Shown: positions 49,797 through 63,095 of the stretch, in pieces
How the letters are laid out: the number at the start of each line of letters is the position of its first letter
Numbering within the stretch: position 1 is the first letter of the stretch
Source: Oreohelix idahoensis
Lineage: Eukaryota; Mollusca; Gastropoda; Stylommatophora; Oreohelicidae
NCBI GenBank assembly: GCA_024509875.1
Contig: JAMPIV010008054.1
Coordinates: forward strand, 247,994 to 311,993
DNA length: 64,000 bases
Direction of reading: 5' to 3'
Made by a program: the position numbers and the translations under genes
Notes under the pieces: model-generated
The model's input: the letters and a program-made list of their open reading frames with translations, nothing else
The model's database searches: none
Told to the model about the DNA's origin: nothing

Positions 49797-51440
49797 ATGT
49801 CTACACTGGATGTCTTTATTGAACAAAGGAAAGCCCTTGGGAAAACAGGTGAGAAGTTAGAAGAATTTGCACTTGCTCAGTATGCCAAGGCACAGAAGGC
49901 TGAAGAGAAAAGGATACAAATGCAGTTAGATAGAGAAACTGAAGATAGATGAATACTACTTCAAGCTGCTGCTGAGGAGAAAAAACTTCAACTTCAAGCT
50001 GCTGCTGAGGAGAAAAAACTGCAAGCTGCTGCTGAGGAGAAAAAACTTCAACTTCAAGCTGCTGCTGAGGAGAAAAAACTGCAAGCTGCTGCTGAGGAGA
50101 AAAAACTTCAACTTCAAGCTGCTGCTGAGGAGAAAAAACTGCAAGCTGCTGCTGAGGAGAAAAAACTTCCACTTCAAGCTGCTGCTGAGGAGAGAAGATT
50201 GGATAGGGAAGCCGAGGAAAGGAAAGAGAAACAGAGAATGGAACATGTGGAAAGACTCGCAACTTTGGAATTAGAGAAATTGAAAGTGACAAATATGGGT
50301 GCTCATCAAGCAAGTTCGGGTACGACAAAGGAATTTGCTAGTAAGATCAAATTACCTCATTTCAATCCTTTAAAGGACGACATAGCGGATTATCTGGATA
50401 GATTCCAATTTTTATGCGATACGCATAAGATAAAAAAGGAAAAATATGTCGAACAACTGATGGATCTTTTTACAGGTGAAACAGTGACTACTCTTATGAC
50501 AATAGAGGAACATGACAGGACTAATTATGATGTTGTCAGAGCAGCATTACTAAAAAAATATCAACTAAAAGAAGAAGATTATCGTCTTCGTTTTAGGACA
50601 ATGTTGCAAGAAAATGGAGTAGATTTCTCTGATTTTATTAAAAAGATACGTCGTACATTCACACGATGGATTGAACTGTCTCAAACTGAGAAAATATATG
50701 AAGGTCTAAAGGACTTATTGCTTCGAGACAAAGTTTTGTCATCTGTTAATGATTCTTTCCTTGCATTTCTTCATGAGCGTAAACCTAGAAACTTAAAAGA
50801 CATGGAGGAATACTGTTGCCAGTATGCCACCGCGCATCCCCATGCTACAGTTAGCAATTCTAAAGTGAAAAAAAGGGTTGCCAGTTGCTTCGGCAGCACC
50901 ATATGGCCCTAATTTCAATAAGAAATTTCAGGGTGCTCAACAAAACTGGAATAGGAAAAGTAATCAGAATTACACTCAGAATCAGAGTAATCCAACATAT
51001 AATGGTTCTTTTTCTAAGAACTGGAGACGAGATGGTAGTTCTCGTTATTTTGGTGGTAATAATTTTAGACACTTTTGCAAAGGTTATCACAATAAAAACT
51101 ATCCACGCTTTTCTTCTCGAGATAATCATTTTCGACGTCAAGAATATGACGATGGTGGTTATGGAAACTGGGATTTAAACTGGAATGATGATTACAATAG
51201 GCAGTATGATAACAATTACAGGGGAAATGATAATCGCGGCAGACCTAGACATAACAAAAGAAAATCTTACCAACAGGCAAACTCTGCACAACAAGAGTTT
51301 AATGGAGCCTGTAATCAAGTAAATGATAGTGGGAACTCTAATGCTATCACTGGGTGTGCTTTCGATTTTGGGAGAGCAACTGAATGCCCCCAATGCTTAA
51401 CATTGTTCAAGCCATCGACTGTATCTACCTTAATTTGTGG
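49797..51440 (+). pseudogene. Gypsy-2 gag with amplified coiled-coil repeat
   Basis: The likely ATG at 49,797 (MSTLDVFIEQRKALGK) is followed by TGA at 49,950-49,952, then the same frame continues. Residues encoded by 49,960-50,192 are a 20-residue repeat (LQLQAAAEEKKLQAAAEEKK) in almost four copies, forming a long coiled coil. The capsid-like region follows (FASKIKLPHFNPLKDDIADYL through KIRRTFTRWIELSQ, CCQYATAHP). An extra A in a run of seven near 50,870 shifts the frame; it resumes as VASAAPYGPNF and continues through an Asn/Arg/Gly-rich tail (50,930-51,300). No CCHC knuckle is visible, so the basic tail may do RNA binding. Close relative of Gypsy-1 gag. Confidence 0.88.
49960..50192 (+). 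repeat. 60-bp coding tandem repeat in gag
   Basis: AAAAACTTCAACTTCAAGCTG recurs at 49,981, 50,041, 50,101 and 50,161 with exactly 60-bp period. The last unit has one change (CTTCCACTT). The period is a multiple of three, so the frame is kept. Confidence 0.95.
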
Positions 51441-51870
51441 TCACCCTCTTCCTGCTCTTCCTGCTATGGTTGTGCATGATGGGAGAGGATCCCTCATCTT
51501 GCATAACGGTCTTGTCAATGATAGTCTAGTCTCAGAGCTTTTTGATTCTGGATGTACTATTGTCAGGGTTAGACAGTCTCTCATAGATAAGCGCTGTTAC
51601 ATGGGAAAGGTGGTCAAATGTGTTACATTTGGTGGTACCATGGAAAAATATCCTACTGCTATCATTAGCATTGACACTCTCTTCTTTACAGGAGATGTCC
51701 ACGCGTGTCTTCTTCCTAATCCTATTGCGGATCTTATAATCGGTCATATTCATGGGGTTAAGGAATGCACCCCGCAACAAATTTCTAGTTGGGAGGAACA
51801 AAACATCCAAATGGTCAATGCAGTGGTAACAAGAGCTCAAGCTCTTATTCCTCCAACTTCATCTGATGAT
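51441..51870 (+). CDS. Gypsy-2 protease domain
   Basis: It lies within the open frame 50,878-52,209, continuous with the gag tail. It shows GHPLPALPAMVVHDGRGSLIL, the catalytic SELFDSGCTIV (DSG intact, about 51,545), VVKCVTFGGTMEKYPTAI, and PNPIADLIIGHIHGVKEC as the second hydrophobic motif. It would cleave the Gag-Pol precursor. Unlike the Gypsy-1 copy, the active Asp is present. Confidence 0.85.
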
Positions 51871-52079
51871 AGTAATGGAGTTGATAGCCAAGATGATCAC
51901 TTGGTGATTTCGCATGACTTGTTTGTTAAACGACAAGAAGAAGATCCTTCTTTAAAGAAATTCTTCCTTCTCGCAAAGAAAGGTGATCCTAATCAGAATA
52001 CGGATCACAGATCATATATCACTATTAAGAATGGTATACTCATACAAATGGTACAACACTCAGACAAGTCTATGCATTC

Positions 52080-53156
52080 GCAAATTCTTGTGCCTATGTG
52101 TATGAGAGCCTTAATTCTTCAACATGCACACGATTCTCAGTGTGCTGTTCACATGGGTTTTTCCAGAACTAAGACTAGAATCCTTCGTCTTTCTTTTGGC
52201 CATTCGTGAACAAAGACATACGAATTTATTGCCGATCTTGCAAAATTTGTCAAGAGGTCAAGTCTAGAGGTCCAAGACATGCTGCACCTATTCAGGCTGC
52301 AGATATTCCTATTTGGCCGTTTCAGAAAATGGCAATAGACATTATTGGTCCATTTAAGATTAAGTCAGACAGAGGACATCAATTTATCCTTACTTGTGTT
52401 GACATGTGCACGCATTGGCCAGAGGCTATTCCTCTGAAGAGCATATCAACTGTCGATATCGCAGATGCTCTTTGGCTCATATTTTCTCGTCTGGGATTCC
52501 CCGGAGAAATACTGTCAGACCATGGCACTCAATTAATATCGGACACTATGTCTCAGGTAATGGCCACTCTGGACATTAAAAGGTCCCTCAGTAGTATTTA
52601 TCACCTAATGTCCAATGGATTGGTTGAACGTCTTAATAGGACACTAAAGAACTTACTTGGCAAGATAACGGAGGATCATCCTGATGATTGGGACAGGGTT
52701 CTACCTGCGGCTCTCTTTGCTTATAGAGAGGTTCCCAACGAACACACACGGTTTTCTCCTTTTGAACTTGTCTTTGGCGCGCAACCGCGCGGTCCTATGT
52801 CCTTGCTACACGATTTGATAACTTCTGATAATATTGACGATGATACACAATCGTCATATGAGTATGTCATTGCTCTTAGGGAAAAAATTATCGAAGCATG
52901 CAGGCTAGCGACTTCATCGTCAGAATTTGCTAAAGAAAAGGCTAGGCAATTTGCTAATAAGAAAAGATGCCTACGTCAACTTTGTCCTGGAGACAAAGCA
53001 TATGTCTTACTTCCCACGAGGGAGAATAGACTTCTCATTTCATGGAAAGGTCCATACAGTATAGTCTCGAAAATTTCCGATGTCGACTATATTGTCGATG
53101 TTGATGGAAGGCATAAAACCTTCCATATAAATATGCTTACTGAATTTATTGAATGA
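52080..53156 (+). pseudogene. Gypsy-2 integrase, one frameshift at the N-terminus
   Basis: The HHCC domain is split: LQHAHDSQCAVHMGFSRTK ends the upstream frame at 52,209 and NKDIRIYCRSCKICQ opens the next frame at 52,206. The core has all acidic residues (MAIDIIGPFKIKSDRG; LSDHGTQLISD; NGLVERLNRTL), and the C-terminus has LLISWKGPYSIVSKISDVDYIVDVDG, an intact GPY/F module. The frame runs 316 codons to 53,156. Comparison with Gypsy-1 places the shift near 52,190. Apart from this it looks functional. Confidence 0.9.
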
Positions 53157-53165
53157 CCAGACTAT

Positions 53166-54537
53166 TTGCAGCCTATTTTCCAGGTGACGGACGACTCTCC
53201 AGTCCAACATGGTCATATCTCATCCCTGTCTGTTATACAGGATGAGGAAACTACTTTTTCTGATGTTAACTTACCTCTTCCTGTGATTCCACTTAATTCT
53301 ACGGAATCGTGGAAAAACGTTACCGTTTCTTCGAATTTGTCTTTTGAGGAACAGCATCAAGTATCTTCTATGCTACAATCATTTCAGGATGTCCTTACCG
53401 ACATTCCTGGACACACACATGTCATTGAACATGACATCATACTTTCGCAAATTAAATCAAGTTACGAAGTTTGATGCTGAACCTATGCCTTTGTTAGATC
53501 TACTTATTAGACTTTCTAAATCTAGATTCTTTACTAAACTAGACTTGTCAAAAGGCTATTGGCAAGTCCATTTGACGGAACACGCCAAACCTCTCACTGC
53601 TTTTTCAACACCTAGGGGTTTATTTCAGTGGAATTTTATGCCTTTCGGGCTTATGAACGCCCCAGCAACTTTCGTGCGCATGATGCGACGAATTCTATCA
53701 TATCGTACAGATGTCATCGCATACTTAGACGACATCTGTCTTTTCAGCGATACTTGGGAAGAACACTATTTGGGTTTAAATGAATTACTATCTTCTCTAC
53801 GTGAGCATAATTTGACTGCAAAACCCTCTAAAGCCTTTGTTGGGTTTAGTGAAATCTCTTTCCTAGGTCATTATGTTGGTCATGGTCTGTTGAAGACAGA
53901 GGACCAAAACATTTCTAAGATATTAAATATCTCGGTCCCGAAGACAAAAAAGCAAGTACGTAGTCTCTTGGGATTAATACAATTCTATGGAAGATTCATT
54001 GAGAATCTATCCTCCATTATGGCACCACTTTCAACGTTATTAAAAAAAGGTTCTCCTAATATGGTGTGTTGGTCCCAAGAATGCCAATCGTCATTGGATC
54101 AGGTTAAGAATTTATTCTCATCTCATCCTATCTTAAGACTACCAACGATTGATAAGACTTTTGTCCTTCGTAGTGATGCCTCGTCCACTGGGATTGGAGC
54201 GGCACTAATGCAGGAGTATTCAGGAACTCTGCATCCTGTAATGTATATCTCTAGGAAGCTGAATGCGGCAGAAAGGAATTACTCGGTTTTAGACCGTGAA
54301 TTGTTGGCTATGGTTTGTTCCATTCTTAAGCTACAAAGGTTCCTTCTGGGTGCGCATTTCATCATGGAAACCGACCAAAAAGCTCTTACAGCTACGCAAA
54401 GTAAGGATTTGAAGAGCTTGAGATCTACTCGTTATGCTATTGCTCTTCAACCTTTCCATTTCACGGTGCGAGCTATCCGTGGTTCGGATAATGTGATGGC
54501 AGACATATTGTCTAGATGCCCACATGATTCCATTTAA
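53166..54537 (+). pseudogene. Gypsy-2 reverse transcriptase and RNase H with internal deletion
   Basis: After a linker frame (53,166-53,474, with FQDVLTDIPGHTHVIEHDIIL), RT continues in the frame 53,344-54,537 from FRKLNQVTKFDAEPMPLLDL. The segment between these (the RPYPIP run and the first RT motif) is missing at 53,451. Downstream are LSKGYWQVHLTEHAKPLTAF, FMPFGLMNAPATF, VIAYLDDICLF (YLDD), LLGLIQFYGRF, and an RNase H with FVLRSDASSTGIGAALMQEY, NYSVLDRELLAMV and METDQKALT, ending ADILSRCPHDSI. The frame is otherwise open. The missing portion is found 1.28 kb downstream (54,670-54,790). Confidence 0.9.
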
Positions 54538-54669
54538 ATCTTGTGTCTTAGATCTCCTGATATACTTCAAAAATTTGTCTGTTCTTAATATCATAATATA
54601 TGTTAACACAATTGTGTCGCTATTTGGATGATGTATAATGACTTTAACAAATTTGGTTATGTCCATCCA

Positions 54670-54790
54670 TTCAGGATGTCCTTACCGACATTCCTGGACA
54701 CACACATGTCATTGAACATGACATCATACTTACTGATCGTAATCTGATCAGAGTAAGACCATACCCTATACCTATTCATTTTCAAGCACA
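54670..54790 (+). other. Displaced RT N-terminal segment downstream of RNase H
   Basis: Bases 54,670-54,731 repeat 53,384-53,451 almost exactly (FQDVLTDIPGHTHVIEHDIIL). The copy then continues into TDRNLIRVRPYPIPIHFQAQVV, the very sequence missing at 53,451. It ends near 54,790 at unrelated AT-rich DNA. Template switching during reverse transcription is the likely origin. Confidence 0.88.
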
Positions 54791-55142
54791 AGTTGTAAGG
54801 CTTCTCTATTAGATATGTTGATAGTATAGCATTGTAATTCATGATATGTGTATATTGCTATAATTATAGTATTTCATAATTTTTGATATGTATCTTGGGG
54901 TTGCCAGCAACTTAGATTTCTTTGATGGTACCTCCCAAGTTGGTTTTGCTTAGAGGAAATATTTTCTCTTATGTTGGGAGATGATTTTATTCTCTCCAGA
55001 CGCTTTATTTGTGCGTCCATTGTACCTGATATTAGGTTCATTCTTTCACTGGCGCATAATTGATGCTTGTGTTATCTGGCTCATGGTTATATTTTTTTTT
55101 TTAAATGTGTCATTTTTTTTTTACAGGGGGGTTGTAGTAAAA
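54791..55142 (+). other. Gypsy-2 3' untranslated region and polypurine tract
   Basis: AT-rich, no gene. ACAGGGGGG at 55,122-55,130 followed by TTGTAGTAAAA lies ten to twelve bases before the 3' LTR and is the best polypurine-tract candidate. Confidence 0.6.
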
Positions 55143-56412
55143 TGTTACCGTCATTTTTGACGGAGTTTCAAATGTCAATTTATTTGTCATATTTTTTGTT
55201 CACCCTGGTCAAAGTTAGGGAACTATGTCTTAACTTTGCGGTGTCAGGTTGATTTGGGGTTATCTCCCCTTTTGGTTCATTCATTGTGTTTGACTAGTAT
55301 TGAGAAAGGGTCAAAGGTACATGTTCTGGGCTGTGTGCCCATGCGCAGTTGACAGCGCGAAGAGTTAGACTTCCGTCAGGTAGAGAGATGAACTGGCTTC
55401 TGTGGGACGTGTATGTTCGTTGTATTTTGGGGAAGGAAAATCTTTGAAGTGACTGCGTTGTCAGTTTTCCCCATTGATTTTCTGTGCGTCAGGAACGGCG
55501 ACAGTGTTGTTTCATGTGTTCTGAGGATTCTGTTCAAGGTAACACCGACTTTATCATTATTACGCATTCGGTTGCAGAACTTGTTAAAGGCTTACCTAGC
55601 TGGTGAGAACAGCTCACAGTTCCTATATTGCAGAACCTATATTTTGTGCTCGAGGTAGCCATTTAAGACTATTCGTCTTCAATTGATCAGAAGTTCAGTG
55701 ATGAAGTTATATATCGTGGAAACCGCAGGTTGGCTGTATATTTATACAAACATTATAGCAGGGTTTACAGAACCTGCTTATGAAGAATACACAGCTGACG
55801 TCATATTGAGGCCCTGTGTTTCGGCCAATACTCTACAACATGATAAGATGCAACTGGCGTGTTATGCCAAGTTGAACGACGGCCCTGGTAATATTATTAC
55901 ATGATTTAGGAGCTCGTCTTTTGTATGACAGAGTTATTAAGATATCTGACGTGTTCAGTCAGGGATACCAAAGCGGCATTGTGAACTGTACTTTAAAGGA
56001 CATACCACTATTGACCATGCCCACATATTTGAATGTTTTCCAGCCTTAGAATGCCTGATATGTACCAAGCAATTTCAGTTAACATGATGTACATGATCTT
56101 GTTTACATTGACTGTTCCTGTGATACTACTGTTAGTCCTGTGATTAAATGTGTGAACTGTTACCAGTAGTTGCAACCATCATTGGCTTCCATGTGAGTGT
56201 GACTGGGTGCATTATTTACATATATACGATCCTAAACGAATTCGCGTCTTACACACCCATGTCTCACATCATCATCATACAAGAACCATGTATGCTGTCA
56301 GCGTGAGTGACCTAGATCTTCACTGCACCATTACACTGTTCAGGTGACATCAACACGCATACCTAGCCAACTACACATCAACATTAGAGGACCCCATAAA
56401 AACACAGTAACA
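55143..56412 (+). repeat. Gypsy-2 3' LTR
   Basis: 1,270 bp, a direct repeat of 47,016-48,293 with scattered substitutions and small indels, for example a CAT-repeat difference near 56,275. It ends GTAACA followed by ATCAC. Confidence 0.93.
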
Positions 56413-59846
<3,434 letters not shown>

Positions 59847-59852
59847 CTGAAA
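59847..59852 (-). promoter_or_regulatory. Candidate splice acceptor of the zinc-finger exon
   Basis: On the minus strand, TATGATTTCAG precedes ATGTGCCATGCC. The frame across it is open (ISDVPCQDQ), but a pyrimidine-containing tract and the lack of a long 5' frame suggest an intron upstream. The branch point is not identified. Confidence 0.5.
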
Positions 59853-59877
59853 TCATATTTGATTTAGATAGAAACAA

Positions 59878-60593
59878 ATAACTAAGCAGTCAGTTATTAG
59901 ATATCTTAAATTGTGTAGCTCTATAAAAGACATATAGCTGAACACAAATTTAAAATTATGGATAATAAGCCAGTATGGCAGCATTACATTTCATTCTATA
60001 TCTTCAATATCAATTAGTAAAATAAATAGTAAATTTCCTTCATTATGGAAACAATTTTTTTAAACAAGTGTTTACATTAATGTCTGCATAGATTCACTTT
60101 GCCTCTAATGAATTTTGCCAAAATGTGCTGAATGTCACGAGTGGACATAGAATTACTTGTTTTTAGAAAATTCATATTAATTTAGCCTAGTTATGGGAAT
60201 AATGTCTTACAAACAAGAAAATTATTTTAAAGTAAAAATAAAAAAACCAAAGCAGCTTTAAAATCAAACATTTCTTACAAGATTCAAATAACGGTGAATG
60301 CTTTTTTTTTTTAAATGGCAGAAGTCTTTAACTGACCAATGTGAAAAAGCTTAAGGGCAAAGGTTAAATACTCTGCTGCATCAGTGTGATGTGGCTGGTT
60401 CCAAACTGTATTGGCTACTGCTATTCCTTTGGATCTACCGGTTGTGTTTAGAGGGGGAACATGATGCATGGGCAACAGCTTGATCTCGATATAACTGTGC
60501 CCAAGCTCACAATCTGGACAGGACACTCCAGCATCACTCTATAAATATCTGCCCAACACAGGAAGTAGCGTTAATAGTTATAAGCTTAATGGG
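59878..60593. other. AT-rich sequence upstream of the zinc-finger exon
   Basis: No gene is recognised. It is probably intron of the zinc-finger gene. A minus-strand frame at 60,311-60,526 (71 codons) has two Cys and several His but no known fold. LINE sequence begins near 60,590. Confidence 0.4.
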
Positions 60594-61365
60594 TCAGCCC
60601 AGAATGCAGTAAAGAAAGGAGGAAAAGGAGTGAACATAGAATACCCAAACAACACTAGGGATACGGTCAAAGTACCAACGGGGAAATTCTGTAACAACTA
60701 TGATGCAGAAATCCATGGCAATCAAGGTGGCAACTGAGAAACTGTTGAACACCAATCTCGGTCCACAGCCTGTGGTATTCCTGACAGATGCACGATCAGC
60801 ACTCAAAGCACTTCAGTCCAGAAAATTGCCAGGTATACAAGCCCTACTTTCTAAACTGTGCAATCAGCGCAGGGTCACCATGCATTGGATACAGTCTCAC
60901 TATGGAATACCAGGAAACGAGAGAGCAGACCAACTGGCTAAAGAAGGTGCTGCAGACCAGCAACCGGATGTACCAGTTGTGTACCATCAGAAGAAAAAGA
61001 TGATCAAATCAATCAGAAAGCCACCAACAACAACACAGGATGACTACCAAGCTATGAACAGATCCGAACAAATTGTCATTCTGCACCTCAGAACAGGACA
61101 CAACAGACTCCGCAGCCACATGTATACAAAAATCAAGATTGGCAATTCAGCCATCTGTACATGTGGACAGGCACCCCAGACTTTGGAGCACGTACATCAA
61201 GATTGCTCCAAATATGATATATTGAGGCAAACCCACTGGCCCAGAGAATCAACACTGGAAGCAAAAACTGTACGGACCTCTGTATGAACTACAAAAGACA
61301 GTGAAGTTTATACAAGAAACAACATTGTAGATATAGACAATATATTTCAAGCGAATGAAAGAAGA
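60594..61365 (+). pseudogene. I/Jockey-type LINE 3' end: RNase H and terminal zinc motif
   Basis: Plus-strand blocks: RNase H start with NGSAQNAVKKGG (Asp of the usual TDGS box replaced by Asn), YDAEIH, then after a one-base shift at about 60,715 the open frame 60,700-61,287 with VVFLTDARSALKAL, WIQSHYGIPGNERADQLAKEG, a spacer, and a CX2C-type end (AICTCGQAPQTLEHVHQDCSKY). The 3' UTR ends in an A/G-rich tail near 61,365. This is a different family from the RNase H LINE at 6,660-8,545. It is a truncated insertion with no RT. Confidence 0.87.
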
Positions 61366-61975
61366 AGTTAGCAGCTTCTTGCCCACCTGGCGTAAACCAT
61401 GAGTTACTTCCTACAGGGGGAGAGGTTCTAGGATCTCACAAGAAATCTACAACCTGCTTCAAGCTGGCAATCCCTGATCAATTAGGTGTTGTCCTGCCAT
61501 TGTTAGCTTTCCCCCTTGGGTGCATGGGGACTTGGGTCAAACCCAAACTGTGGACAGAAAATTTCACGCCAAGCAATAATCACAAAAAGAGAATTAATAG
61601 AAAGAAATAAAATATCAGATTGGGATGCTGGAACATCCGGACTATAAAAAAAAACCAGCAGGACATAAACGATGTCAGAAAGACAGCCTTATCACCACAA
61701 ACGTAAACAAATTCAGGTGGATATAGCAGTACTTCAGGAAATGCACCTGGCAGGCTCTGGAATGGTGAGTATGAAGAACTATACATTGTATTGGCAAGGA
61801 AAAGACCTTAATAAAACTAGAAGACATAGAGAAGATTTTCAAAAAATCACAAACTAAGATGGTTGAACCAGGTGAGAATGAATCAGAACGTCTGATGGCA
61901 CTCCAACTGCAAACTAGCGCAGGATCCATTACTCTTGTCAATGTGTATGCTCCTACACTGTATAAATTATAAAAA
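61366..61975 (+). pseudogene. LINE endonuclease N-terminal fragment
   Basis: A plus-strand region with GCWNIRT (about 61,625), then in another frame QVDIAVLQEMHLAGSGMVSMKNYTLYWQGKDLN (61,672-61,857) and, after a further shift, SERLMALQLQTSAGSITLVNVYAPT (about 61,885-61,955). These are the first three motifs of an apurinic-type LINE endonuclease. The sequence then stops, so this copy is 3'-truncated or cut by the following LTR element at 62,016. Frameshifts make it non-functional. Confidence 0.75.
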
Positions 61976-62015
61976 AATTGAATGGTATGAAATCAGTTTT
62001 ACAAGTCAACGGTAC

Positions 62016-63095
62016 TGTTGCGTGATAAATTCTCGCAACATCGTTTTATTTCAATATCTGTTTTATAACGCAAGGGCAACAACTGCTTGAAATCTATAGT
62101 CACTTTTCTCGGTAAGCATTTGTCTTCTCGCGTTAGTATCGAATGCAGTTAACTTTTGAGCTGTGGTCATTTTTGCGCTGGACTGCGCATGACTTGTCTT
62201 GTTGTTTGGTCGATCGGTTTCCGCCCACCACTAGGGGGAGTGAGCGATTTGGAATGGCGAAAGAGATGCCTCGTTGAAGAGGGGATCTCCGCTATTTTTT
62301 GTTCTGTCAGGGATGTGTAGTCCTCTTATGGATATTTCGTTTAGTCGAGATAATACCTCTAGTGTTTTCCCACATGCCGGGAGGCGTGATATTTCTGTAT
62401 TTCTTGAAAGCAAGGTAAATTAACATTTTTATTAACTCTATCGATTTTTGGTCGTGAATGATTTCGATTCATAGCCTGTCTGCGAAAGTCGTCGTCACGA
62501 GATGTTTTTTCCCAGCTCACATGTCGCTGCATTGTACTGCATCGGTTGATGCAGGTACCAAGGACCATTACTTGCTACTTTGTTAAATGAACTAGGTTTG
62601 GAAAACCTTTATTATCTAGAGGATATTCTTGAGGACATTATTTATACTTCGGCAGACGTGTCTGTCTTGCTGAAGTCAAACTAAGGAGAGTGAACTGATC
62701 TCATACATCTGGTTATCTCCTGGCTGTTATAGAAAGGATGGAGTTGTTCATCTGACTACATTTACAGCACTTTGAAATATAACATGCATCTGACTCATCA
62801 TTGTAATGCTGTCTACCGTTTATTGCTGTATTGAATGTTGCTGTGATAATGACTGTTTGATGTGCCTACACATTTGCGTAACCATTTTGTCACTGTGGCG
62901 TCCACAATAAATAATGAAGAAAAACGTCAACGGCTGTTTCAAGACTCATTGACTTTATACGTCGTGAGTTTACTGACGTCCTATGTGGATTGCCCTGTTA
63001 TTGTTGCATGAACATTGTTTTGACTGAACACATCTACACACTACACAAAACCAGACATGCGGATGCCATCCATCATCATATGGCATCACGCATCA
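62016..63095 (+). repeat. Gypsy-3 5' LTR
   Basis: It starts TGTTGCG and ends CGCATCA, which are inverse apart from one base. Length 1,080 bp. The sequence after it (63,096 onward) resembles the Gypsy-2 leader, which fixes polarity. The other LTR is outside the window, so the boundary is by motif only. Confidence 0.6.

Larger units (their letters stand above)
47016..56412 (+). mobile_element. Gypsy-2, complete LTR retrotransposon with integrase before RT
   Basis: The LTRs are 47,016-48,293 and 55,143-56,412, both TGTTAC...GTAACA; the 5-bp TSD ATCAC is at 47,011-47,015 and 56,413-56,417. The order is LTR, leader with 58-bp repeats, gag, protease, integrase, RT, RNase H, polypurine tract, LTR. 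The total is 9,397 bp. Integrase lies upstream of RT, as in the Gmr1 group. It is disabled by a stop and a frameshift in gag, a frameshift at the start of integrase, and a missing RT segment. The LTRs differ by a few percent by eye, so it is not a brand-new insertion. Confidence 0.93.

Noticed and set aside
54776..54815. Match of TTGTAAGGCTTCTCT at the end of the displaced RT segment to the zinc-finger linker DNA
   Set aside because: Fifteen bases only, and the following sequence is not finger-like; TTGTAAGG also encodes the expected RT residues, so chance is likely.
60700..61287. Stand-alone host ribonuclease H gene
   Set aside because: The HYGIPGNERAD motif followed by a C-terminal Cys motif and an A/G-rich tail is the 3' end of an I/Jockey-type LINE.
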